Shown piece after piece: positions 29,128 to 36,874 of a DNA stretch of 64,000 nt. Position numbers and translations under genes: made by a program. Under the pieces are notes generated by a model. It worked only from the letters and a program-made list of their open reading frames with translations. It was not told the origin of the DNA and did not search any database. Each line of letters starts with the position of its first letter. Position 1 is the first letter of the stretch. The stretch covers positions 1 to 64,000 of the forward strand of contig WTFU01000162.1 of assembly GCA_011523945.1 (NCBI GenBank), given 5' to 3'. The DNA comes from Mariniblastus sp. (GTDB taxonomy: Bacteria; Planctomycetota; Planctomycetia; Pirellulales; Pirellulaceae).

Positions 29128-30861
29128 TTGGAAACCGAAGAGCCGCAAATACAGCGTATTTTTAATGCCGCCATGGATGTTTCCTGTCCGCAGGAACGCG
29201 CTGTTCTAGTGGAGGAATTGTGCGAGCAAAATCTTAGTTTGGCGAAAGAGGTACAAGGGCTCATTGATGCCGTGGACCGCGCCGATGCTTTTTTAGAAAA
29301 TATTAATCTAAACGATTCATTACCAATTGATCCGCCTACAATTTACGATGCCTTTGCGGATTTAACGAAGCGGCCAAGGTCCAGGTCTTCTGGTTTCAAT
29401 GTGGGGGAGGGAGCTGACATCCCGTTTCGTAAATTTGGAAATTACGAGCTGATCGAAGTGATCGCGCATGGCGGAATGGGAGTGGTATACAAGGCAAGGC
29501 AAAACGGGCTAAACCGCGTTGTTGCTTTGAAAATGATTTTGACGGGTGCCTTTGCAGACGATGAAGAAATTCAACGTTTTTACCAAGAGGCAGAAGCTGC
29601 GGCGAAGCTCGATCACCCCGGCATTGTGCCGGTCTATGAGGTTGGCTGTTGTGACGGTCAGCATTATTACTCGATGGCATTTGTTGAAGGAAATAGCCTT
29701 GCGGCGCAAATCAAAGAGTCGCCGGTCGAGCCTCGTGAGTCAGCGGAAATCCTGTTAAAGGCTGCGCGTGCTGTGCATGCTGCCCATGAGGCGGGGTTCA
29801 TTCACCGCGACTTAAAACCTGCAAATATATTGTTGGACAGAAACAATGAACCGCGGATTGTTGATTTTGGTTTGGCAAAAAGTTCCCAAGGCGACAGTGA
29901 TTTGACGCGAACGGGGACGGTCATGGGGACGCCAAATTACATGCCACCTGAGCAGGCTACTGGCAATAACAAAGAAGTTACCAGTGCATCGGATGTTTAT
30001 TCACTAGGTGCGATCCTGTATACATTGTTGACGGGACAGCCTCCGTTTGTTGCGGGTAATTCAACCGAGACGTTGATGCAAGTTCTGCAGGACGACCCGT
30101 TACGCCCGCGCTATCTCAAAAAGGGCATTCCCGTTGATCTCGAAGCAATCTGTGCGAAATGCATGGAGAAGAATCCAGTCGACCGGTATTCATCGGCAGA
30201 TGATTTAGCTTTGGATTTGGAGCGGTTTTTGAATGGAAGCCCGATCCATGCAAAGAATGATTGGAAACGCCGGATAAAGAAATGGGTCGCTCGAGAGCCA
30301 GTGTTGGCTACTCATTTGGCACTTGTCCCAACGCTGGCTGTCGCCGTCTTTTTTGCGACGGTTTTATCAGAAAGAGGCGGTGCCGCAGACGATTTATCCG
30401 ATCGTTTTGGATGGTCTACCCGATTCATGATTAACATTTACGTTCTGTTGTCATGGGGTGCGGTTGCCATTATCCTTCAGAAGATACACAACCGTTTTCG
30501 ATCGGAAAGTTTTATTCCAGTCATTTGGGCTGGAATAGATCCAATTTTTCTCGCTGGCCTATTGTGCCTGAACAATTCGCCTCGAGGACTTTTATTGTCC
30601 TCATTTCCTTTGTTGATTTTGATAATAAGTCTGTTTCGACGCGTTGATTTGATTTCCGTTGCGACGTTTTTTTCTTTGGTTGGCTTTGGGTTAATTGTGG
30701 TTTTTGAACCTTTAAACATCATGCAGGAGGAAATCTACGAGCCTGATAAGTCGCTGGGCTTTGCTTCCTATAATTTAATTTTTTCAGTCTGTGTGGTGCT
30801 GACTGGGATCGTTTCTGGTTTTCAGGCTCATCGTTTAAATAAATATGCGCGGTCGCGGTAA
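29128..30861 (+). CDS. Membrane-anchored Ser/Thr protein kinase
   Basis: 577 residues. The start is TTG at 29128, supported by GGAG about 5 nt upstream (29119-29122) and the typical planctomycete opening 'PQIQRIFNAAMDVSCPQERA'. The Hanks-type kinase domain spans about 106-375: glycine loop HGGMGVVYKA (114-123), K135 in VALK, catalytic D228 in HRDLKPAN, D247 in DFGLA and 'GTVMGTPNYMPPEQATG'. After the kinase come about five or six membrane helices (395-565) and no extracellular sensor domain, TPR or WD repeats. All catalytic residues are intact. It probably forms a functional pair with the upstream ECF sigma factor. Confidence 0.92.
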   Translation: METEEPQIQRIFNAAMDVSCPQERAVLVEELCEQNLSLAKEVQGLIDAVDRADAFLENINLNDSLPIDPPTIYDAFADLTKRPRSRSSGFNVGEGADIPFRKFGNYELIEVIAHGGMGVVYKARQNGLNRVVALKMILTGAFADDEEIQRFYQEAEAAAKLDHPGIVPVYEVGCCDGQHYYSMAFVEGNSLAAQIKESPVEPRESAEILLKAARAVHAAHEAGFIHRDLKPANILLDRNNEPRIVDFGLAKSSQGDSDLTRTGTVMGTPNYMPPEQATGNNKEVTSASDVYSLGAILYTLLTGQPPFVAGNSTETLMQVLQDDPLRPRYLKKGIPVDLEAICAKCMEKNPVDRYSSADDLALDLERFLNGSPIHAKNDWKRRIKKWVAREPVLATHLALVPTLAVAVFFATVLSERGGAADDLSDRFGWSTRFMINIYVLLSWGAVAIILQKIHNRFRSESFIPVIWAGIDPIFLAGLLCLNNSPRGLLLSSFPLLILIISLFRRVDLISVATFFSLVGFGLIVVFEPLNIMQEEIYEPDKSLGFASYNLIFSVCVVLTGIVSGFQAHRLNKYARSR

Positions 30862-30891
30862 GCGCAAAACCGTTAAGTTTTGAGAATTAGA

Positions 30892-31788
30892 TTATCCACC
30901 GTATTGAGCAGGAATAACGCCTGTGGCAGAGACTTCCGCAATAAAGAGGTCGCCAGCAAGAGGTTGTTTATTTTTGGACTCTTGATCAAGGCCAAGTGAA
31001 GCCGTGGTAATCAATAGTTCATTCATTTTTGGGCCTCCAAAGGCGCAGGCTGTTGGAGCGTTCACTGGAACCTCGACTCGTTCAGTTATCATTCCCCTGG
31101 ACGGGTCAATTTTGGCCACACAGTTGCCACCCCAAAACGCTACCCACAGATGATCGTCAGTATCGATTGCCATTCCGTCGGGAAACCCCAGGCCTTCGGG
31201 GGATTCGAAAATAATTTGACGATTCTCAATTTTTCCGGTTTCCGGTTCGTAGTCAAACCTGAAGATATTGCGCGTCGGTGAATCGATGAAATACATAAAA
31301 CGCGAATCCGAGGACCAGACAATTCCATTGGAGACACCGATATTGGATCCTAGTCGTTTAACGGTCTCTCCATTCTTTTCCAGCGAATAGAGAGAGCCTG
31401 TAGATTGTTCCATATGGTTTTCGATGCGCATGGTGCCCGCCCAGAATCGACCTCGAGGGTCGCATTTTCCGTCATTGAAACGGTTTTCTGGGCGGTCGGA
31501 TTCTGGATCGGCGAGAAGCGAGAATTCCTCGGTGGCGGGGTCAAATTGGGCAAATCCATTTTCAAGTGCCAGCACTAAACCGCCGGACTGACGGGTCACA
31601 ACAGTTCCAGGCATGTAGTCGAGTTGCCACGTGCGATTTTGGCGGGAAGCGGGTTCGAACAGATGAAGTTTTTTTTCAATGATGTCAATCCACCAGTAGG
31701 CGTTTCTTTCCGAGTCCCATAGCGGTCCTTCACCGAGAGTCGAATGAATTTTCAGAGCATGGCTTGCTTTGCTGGTTGGCGTGGACAT
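30892..31788 (-). CDS. SMP-30/gluconolactonase (LRE) family protein
   Basis: 298 residues forming a six-bladed propeller of the SMP-30/gluconolaconase family, which hydrolyse sugar lactones with one divalent metal. Expected metal ligands are visible: E20 in 'TLGEGPLWDSE', Asn of GVSNGIVWS (about 150) and Asp of FPDGMAIDTD (about 203); the motif 'ENRFNDGKCDPRGRFWAGTM' is also typical. No signal peptide, so cytoplasmic. It probably acts in oxidative sugar catabolism (for example aldonolactone opening), but the sugar cannot be told from sequence. It converges on the kinase gene with a 30-bp gap. Confidence 0.9.
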   Translation of the reverse strand: MSTPTSKASHALKIHSTLGEGPLWDSERNAYWWIDIIEKKLHLFEPASRQNRTWQLDYMPGTVVTRQSGGLVLALENGFAQFDPATEEFSLLADPESDRPENRFNDGKCDPRGRFWAGTMRIENHMEQSTGSLYSLEKNGETVKRLGSNIGVSNGIVWSSDSRFMYFIDSPTRNIFRFDYEPETGKIENRQIIFESPEGLGFPDGMAIDTDDHLWVAFWGGNCVAKIDPSRGMITERVEVPVNAPTACAFGGPKMNELLITTASLGLDQESKNKQPLAGDLFIAEVSATGVIPAQYGG

Positions 31789-32154
31789 AAACGGCCCGGT
31801 TAAAAGTTAGGTGTTGCGGAGTTTAAGATTGCGTATTCATTAGGTTGCAATTACGCTGCCGACAATTTTGGCATCATTGTAAACTGACTGCTACCGATTT
31901 TTATGGGATCGTAGGGAATTTGAATCAGAATGGGACGCTAAGTTCAGATTAAGACGCGGTTTTTGATTGGGTAGTTCAAATAGCGGTTTCGAAGACTTGG
32001 TTTAAACGGCACAATAGAAGTCGAGGCGGATACGGCAACTTTTTTCCAAGTATCGGCAAGGTTGAACTTATGTGGTAACTGAACGTCACGGTCCCCGCAG
32101 GTAGTGATTTAATTCGACGCCACCCGTGCTAACAACTTTAGAGAGAGATCGAGG
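31789..32154. other. Divergent intergenic region, SMP-30 and DJ-1/PfpI genes
   Basis: A 366-bp gap between divergent genes that must hold both promoters. On the minus strand TTGTCG-17 bp-TAATGA is a weak candidate for the SMP-30 gene. For the plus strand I see nothing convincing. No ORF, repeat or RNA structure was noticed. Confidence 0.35.
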
Positions 32155-32748
32155 ATGAATCCCAAGCGTGTAATGATGTTGGTCGGAGATTATGTTGAGG
32201 ATTACGAGGCCATGGTGCCCTATCAAATTTTGTTGATGGTTGGATGCCGAGTTGATACTGTCTGTCCAGGGAAAAAATCTGGAGAAACGGTTGCGACAGC
32301 AATTCACGATTTTGAAGGCGACCAGACCTACAGTGAAAAGCGCGGTCATAATTTCGGAATCAATTTTGATTTCGAAGAAGTTGACGTCAATGAATATGAC
32401 GGATTGGTAATTCCAGGCGGCCGCTCACCAGAATACTTGCGTTTAAATGACCGAGTGCTTGAAATCGTTGGGCAGTTTTTCGAACGAAATTTGCCGGTTG
32501 CCGCGGTCTGTCACGGCCCTCAAGTTTTGGCGACTGCAAATGTGTTGGCTGGGCGGGAGTGTTGTGCCTACCCAGCCGTTGGGCCGGATGTCACTTCCGC
32601 CTCGGGGGCATTTGTTGGTCCGAATGAAACGTTTGATAATGCCCATGTCGAAGGGAACCTGGTCACGGCGCCAGCATGGCCTGCACACCCCGCATGGATG
32701 CGAGAGTTTCTAAAGTTATTAGGAATCTCATTTCGAAGTGAAACCTAA
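32155..32748 (+). CDS. DJ-1/PfpI family protein (class I glutamine amidotransferase-like)
   Basis: 197 residues of the DJ-1/PfpI superfamily. The nucleophile elbow is C119-H120 in [12 protein letters not shown], with the conserved Glu at 15 in [10 protein letters not shown] that polarises the cysteine, and '[16 protein letters not shown]' as the glycine-rich loop. Family members include protease-like, chaperone, glyoxalase/deglycase and hydratase activities, so the exact reaction is open; a stress-protection role is plausible. No signal peptide. The insertion around residues 50-70 ([15 protein letters not shown]) resembles the longer PfpI-like subgroup. Confidence 0.9.
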   Translation: MNPKRVMMLVGDYVEDYEAMVPYQILLMVGCRVDTVCPGKKSGETVATAIHDFEGDQTYSEKRGHNFGINFDFEEVDVNEYDGLVIPGGRSPEYLRLNDRVLEIVGQFFERNLPVAAVCHGPQVLATANVLAGRECCAYPAVGPDVTSASGAFVGPNETFDNAHVEGNLVTAPAWPAHPAWMREFLKLLGISFRSET

Positions 32749-32791
32749 GAATTGTCTTGCCAAATTGCAACGTGACGAGACGATAATGGGG

Positions 32792-34531
32792 TTATTTTTT
32801 GTTCTTGAATGGCCACTTTTGTACACCGACTCGGTCGGCCCAGACTTGCCACTTGGCGACCATTTCCGCCAGTTTTTCAGGGTTCTCTTCCGCCAGATCA
32901 TTGAGTTCCGTACGGTCGGCCTGCATATCGTAAAGATGCCATCGCGTAGGTTGGTCCTTTCGATAAGCTGAGACGATTTTCCAGCGGCCGTCTCGGAGTG
33001 CCAGGTTGCCGTGGTGTTCAAATCCCAATGGAGTTGTTCGTTTGATTGGCCTTCCGGTAAATAGAGGAACAAGGCTGATTCCTTCGACGGGTTTGATCTG
33101 ATGTTCCGTTTGGGGTTCTACTTCGGTGTGATAAGTCGCTGGGTAGGCTATCCCGGCGACGTTGAGCAAAGTTGGCATAATGTCAATCAAATGAGCTGGT
33201 GTGTTGACGATGGTTCCCTGTTGAGACGAGGCGATGCCGTTCGGCCAGTGGATGATTAAGGGAGAACTGATCCCTCCCTCAAAGCCGTCGTGTTTGTAAC
33301 CGCGAAAAGGTGTGTTGGAGACGTTTGCCCAACCTTGTCCGTATCCCACAAACGTATCTTCGGCGCCCGGCATCGTTTCGGGCCCAGTTCTAACAGGGCG
33401 ACCGTCTCGGGTTTGCATGGGAGGCCAGATCTTTGTTTGAAGTCCATTTTTCCCCAATGGAGGAAATGATTTGCCGGCGATTTTTTCCGCGTTGGATGCG
33501 CGTCCAAATCCTTCAGCACAACCTCCATTGTCCTGAAGGTAGATGATCAACGTGTTGTCATAGTCTTGCTGGATTTTTAGTTGATTGACAATTCGTCCAA
33601 TTCCCTGATCCATTCGATCTACCATTGCTGCATAGACTTCCATGCAGCGAATGTCCCATTCCTGATTCTTATTCTTGCTCCAGTCGCGTGCGACTGGTGA
33701 CATTGGCCAGGATGAGTCGAGAACTCCAAGCTCAATCGCTTTTTGATATCTTTTCAAGCGGATAGCATCGAATCCTTGGTCGTAAAATCCGTCGTATTTT
33801 TTGATGTCTTCCTCGGGAGCATGCATGGGCCAGTGTGCGGAAGTGTACGACACATACATGAAAAATGGCTCGTCTTTGGAAGAAGCCTCGTGGTCCTTTA
33901 AAAATTGAATAGCATTGTCGTTAATTGCATCGGTGTAGTAGTAATTTTCGACTTGATATTCAGGGTCATTTTCAGGTGTAATGAATTGGTTGCCTCGACA
34001 CAGTGTTGCCGGATCATAGAAACTGCCGGCGCCAATAATTGTTCCATAAAACCGATCGAATCCACGCTGAAGAGGCCAGTTGAAATTAGGACCCTCCGGG
34101 CTTACGTGTTTAGTCACGTGCCATTTTCCAGACATGTAATTCTGGTAGCCGGAGCCGAGTGCCTCGGCAAGGGTGACGCACTCACGGTTCAGGTCGCCGC
34201 GGTAGGCATCGTAGCCTCGGTCACCGGTCATTAATCCAATACCAGCTTGGTGAGAGTAGAGTCCGGTGAGCAGGGCTGCTCGAGTCGGGCAGCAGCGAGA
34301 GGTATTGTAAAACTGGGTCAGCCGCAATCCGGAATCAGCTAATTGATCGAGTACCGGGGTTTTGATCTCGCTCCCATAGCATCCGATATCTGAATAGCCC
34401 ATATCATCAGCCATGATCAAGATGATGTTCGGGCGTTTCGCGGTTGAAACTTGTTTTGCTGTTGCTGAATCAGAAAGGAAGAGGCAGCTAAGTATGATGA
34501 GCAAAGTGAGCGGAATTGTATTTGAATGCAT
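32792..34531 (-). CDS. Arylsulfatase (family S1, formylglycine-dependent), exported
   Basis: 579 residues from the ATG at 34531, which opens a signal peptide (MHSNTIPLTLLIILSCLFLS, cut near SATA). A longer frame from 34618 adds 29 residues before the signal peptide and is unlikely. Sulfatase motifs: metal ligands D42-D43 in LIMADDMGYSDIGCYG, formylglycine site C80 in C-C-P-T-R followed by AALLTG, 'YMSGKWHV', and 'YLQDNGG' for the second metal pair. It hydrolyses sulfate esters, probably of algal polysaccharide, after conversion of C80 to formylglycine by a maturase not in this window. Divergent from a beta-propeller enzyme gene. Confidence 0.93.
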   Translation of the reverse strand: MHSNTIPLTLLIILSCLFLSDSATAKQVSTAKRPNIILIMADDMGYSDIGCYGSEIKTPVLDQLADSGLRLTQFYNTSRCCPTRAALLTGLYSHQAGIGLMTGDRGYDAYRGDLNRECVTLAEALGSGYQNYMSGKWHVTKHVSPEGPNFNWPLQRGFDRFYGTIIGAGSFYDPATLCRGNQFITPENDPEYQVENYYYTDAINDNAIQFLKDHEASSKDEPFFMYVSYTSAHWPMHAPEEDIKKYDGFYDQGFDAIRLKRYQKAIELGVLDSSWPMSPVARDWSKNKNQEWDIRCMEVYAAMVDRMDQGIGRIVNQLKIQQDYDNTLIIYLQDNGGCAEGFGRASNAEKIAGKSFPPLGKNGLQTKIWPPMQTRDGRPVRTGPETMPGAEDTFVGYGQGWANVSNTPFRGYKHDGFEGGISSPLIIHWPNGIASSQQGTIVNTPAHLIDIMPTLLNVAGIAYPATYHTEVEPQTEHQIKPVEGISLVPLFTGRPIKRTTPLGFEHHGNLALRDGRWKIVSAYRKDQPTRWHLYDMQADRTELNDLAEENPEKLAEMVAKWQVWADRVGVQKWPFKNKK

Positions 34532-34836
34532 GGATATTCTCAAAGCTTTTGTCGAACGCAATGAAAGGTTAAATACGGGCAGGTCACCCTTTTCAAAATG
34601 GCTGGATCTCAAATCCATTGTAGCGGAATTGTCATCGTGTGAAATTATCGAGTTTTTTCGGTCGTCTGCGATTTATTACGGGCAACACAGAATTGTGTTT
34701 TCCTCCATGGAAAGTTGTTCGTTCAGTAGAGTAACAGATCACTAGCCGCGACTCATCGGGATTGGCTGACTTTCAAACGAGGTGGTAGGATGGAACTCAT
34801 CAAAAACAACCAGTGATAATTAGAGAGATCAATCCC
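34532..34836. other. Divergent intergenic region, sulfatase and propeller genes
   Basis: A 305-bp gap. A plausible plus-strand promoter (34762-34791) is listed separately. On the minus strand no clear boxes were seen. No RNA gene or repeat was noticed. The divergent pair of sulfatase and glycosidase-like genes suggests shared regulation. Confidence 0.4.
34762..34791 (+). promoter_or_regulatory. Possible promoter of the beta-propeller gene
   Basis: TTGGCT at 34762-34767 and TAGGAT at 34786-34791 with an 18-bp spacer; each box has four of six consensus bases. Transcription would start near 34798, about 40 nt before the start codon. Confidence 0.4.
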
Positions 34837-36351
34837 GTGAACATGTTGGTACTTTTAATTGCGGCCTTACTACAGGGTGGGGCACCGGTTCAAACAGATC
34901 CATGGACGATCGATACCGCCGTCGACTGGAAGCAGTGCATTCAAACCGCTGAGGGAGTCACGGTTACCAATGGCACTGTGACACCTTCAGCGAAGACAGC
35001 GTTGGTCACAACAAAGATACATACTTCGCCTGTAAAACGGTCTGCTGAATCGCTCATCGTGACTCAGTCGGCTGTTTGGCAAAACTGGAATCCAATTGAA
35101 AATCTTGGCCCGCTTAATCTCGCCGATGCGCCGGTTCTGCTGACGGTGGGGCCAAAAAATTATTGGATGTTCGGACGTTACCGAAAGGGTCCGGCTCGAA
35201 AGAAGGGAAAGAAGGCGCCGGCCGCGCCGCCTTTTAAACCGCAAACGGCAACCCTTGAAGGATTCGACATGCCGTTGCGAACAACACCTTATTCGAATCA
35301 GTACGATGCCCCCGGTGGGCTGAAGCCGGGGAAAGGAGGCTATCATGCATGGCAAAGTCGTGATATGAAAAACTGGGTTCATCATGGTCCGGTCACGGAA
35401 GGTTTTTCGAAGTGGGTCACGAGCGCGGAGTGGGTCGACGGTAAGGCGTTGATCTATTACGATTTTCCCAACGATCAGGATCCACATGTCTACGTTGATG
35501 AGGATCTATTTGACGGTGAACCGGGAAAGAATATGGGGATCGCTGTCAAAGATCCTTCCCACGGATCTGACGCTGGTTTCATTCGCGATCTCAATGGCAA
35601 CATGCATGTCATCATTGAAGATTGGAGTCCGATTAGTGCGAACAAACGCTCATGGGATTCGCCGCTGGCCGGACATGCGGTTAGTCCAAATGGGATTAGC
35701 GGATTTAAATTTCGTCAACCTGCCGTTGACAATCGAACCCAGCCAACCGGTGAGATCGGAACTTACAAGCATCCTCACTGGGCAAAAGAGGATCCAAAAA
35801 ACTACAAAACCAATGTTGCCCAATACAATATTCACCAGCCCGAACAGGAAGCCTACGGTGACTGGGCAGCCATTTGCATCGGTGGTCAGTACTACCTTTT
35901 CAGCGACTACGATCCAGTCGGCGGTCACCAGATGAGCGTGGGTTGGTTTACTTCGCCCTCGATTGATCAGCAATTCACTTGGTGTGATAACATCGGCAGT
36001 GGCCACCCAGACCCAGACATTGCTTTTGCCGAAGGGCAATTTTACCTCGCGACCCAGCAGTCGACTGATTATGTCAGTCCGGGCCCTTGGGTGGAAACTG
36101 TCGAGGCTCGTGTCGGAGTTGATCTCGATAATGACCAGAAAATCGACCAATGGACTGAATGGACGCAAATGAAAGAGCGCTACGACTATATTCGCGGTTT
36201 TTCTAAGCAAATTGCGAGAACACCTGCTGAGTTAGATCTTTCGAAACTGCCTGCGGGCCACGGATTCCAAATCCAAATGCGTCTGACTGATTCCACCGAG
36301 AATAAATCGAAACCGATTGTCGAGCGAATGACGCTTTCGTTTAAAAAGTAA
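34837..36351 (+). CDS. Exported beta-propeller, glycoside-hydrolase-like protein
   Basis: 504 residues from the GTG at 34837, chosen because AGAGAG lies 9 nt upstream; ATG at 34843 is the alternative. A short signal peptide (MLVLLIAALLQGG) precedes a protein rich in propeller-like strands: 'YHAWQSRDMKNWVHHGPVTE' is the S.D...W motif of GH32/43/117-type five-bladed propellers, followed by 'VTSAEWVDGKALIYYD', 'DAGFIRDLNGNMHVIIEDW' and 'YGDWAAICIGGQYYLFSDYD'. Acidic residues in several blades could be catalytic. I cannot assign a GH family. Its divergent position beside a sulfatase suggests work on a sulfated glycan; the substrate is unknown. Confidence 0.7.
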   Translation: MNMLVLLIAALLQGGAPVQTDPWTIDTAVDWKQCIQTAEGVTVTNGTVTPSAKTALVTTKIHTSPVKRSAESLIVTQSAVWQNWNPIENLGPLNLADAPVLLTVGPKNYWMFGRYRKGPARKKGKKAPAAPPFKPQTATLEGFDMPLRTTPYSNQYDAPGGLKPGKGGYHAWQSRDMKNWVHHGPVTEGFSKWVTSAEWVDGKALIYYDFPNDQDPHVYVDEDLFDGEPGKNMGIAVKDPSHGSDAGFIRDLNGNMHVIIEDWSPISANKRSWDSPLAGHAVSPNGISGFKFRQPAVDNRTQPTGEIGTYKHPHWAKEDPKNYKTNVAQYNIHQPEQEAYGDWAAICIGGQYYLFSDYDPVGGHQMSVGWFTSPSIDQQFTWCDNIGSGHPDPDIAFAEGQFYLATQQSTDYVSPGPWVETVEARVGVDLDNDQKIDQWTEWTQMKERYDYIRGFSKQIARTPAELDLSKLPAGHGFQIQMRLTDSTENKSKPIVERMTLSFKK

Positions 36352-36406
36352 ATCAGGTTACGTTGCGAAGTAATTCCTGACTCTTTCCTTGGTTATCCTG
36401 TTCTGC

Positions 36407-36437
36407 AAAAAAAGGCACCGCCAGCCACGGCGCTGCC
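36407..36437 (-). terminator. Rho-independent terminator downstream of tRNA-Ser
   Basis: On the minus strand GGCAGCGCC pairs with GGCGGTGCC (one mismatch) around a six-base loop, followed by seven T. It starts about 6 nt after the tRNA 3' end and so ends the tRNA transcript. Confidence 0.8.
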
Positions 36438-36442
36438 TCAAG

Positions 36443-36522
36443 CGGAGGACACGGGGGTCGAACCCGCAACCCTTTCGGGCAATTGATTTCGAATCAACCT
36501 GCTAGCCATTCGCTTATCCTCC
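36443..36522 (-). tRNA. tRNA-Ser, anticodon CGA
   Basis: An 80-nt class II cloverleaf. Acceptor GGAGGAT pairs with GTCCTCC (last pair U-G), discriminator G. The D-arm is short, with GG in the loop (AATGGCTA). The anticodon stem GTTGA/TCAAT closes the loop TTCGAAA, so the anticodon is CGA (reads UCG). The 14-nt variable region contains a CCC-GAAA-GGG arm as expected for Ser. The T-arm is GCGGG-TTCGACC-CCCGT. No CCA is encoded. Oddity: position 8 reads A instead of the nearly invariant U. A terminator follows directly. Confidence 0.88.
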
Positions 36523-36874
36523 CAGTTGTTAGTCTTCACCAATGCGACCGGATCGTTTTAGAGATAATCCAAGCTTTGACATTTGCGAAAACTAAAAACG
36601 TGACGACCTAAATTGTAAGGCTTGGCCTCTTGGCCGCTCGTTTACTGCTGAGGTCGCTTCCGGAGAACTAGTTTACCACAATCAGGCGAGGAGTGAATGG
36701 CTCTTTTGGGGTTAACTTTTTTGGGTAGTCCCCGAATTTCAAATCTATTTCGGATGACCAACTGGAAGATCTTAATATCAACAAACTATTCCCGAGAAAT
36801 CAGTCACGGTGGTGGCCGATCGATAACGAGGGTGAAGATGTTAGCTGTGTATTGACCGGATAATTGAAAGTTGT
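36523..36874. other. Intergenic region upstream of tRNA-Ser
   Basis: A 352-bp stretch between the tRNA 5' end and the stop codon of the patatin gene, both on the minus strand. It should contain the tRNA promoter; TTTTCG-17 bp-ATTATC on the minus strand is only a weak candidate. Nothing else was seen. Confidence 0.35.

Noticed and set aside
34987-36210. Long antisense ORFs (166 and 186 codons) opposite the beta-propeller gene
   Set aside because: They lie fully inside a well-supported coding gene, have Arg/Ser-rich shadow composition and no domain.
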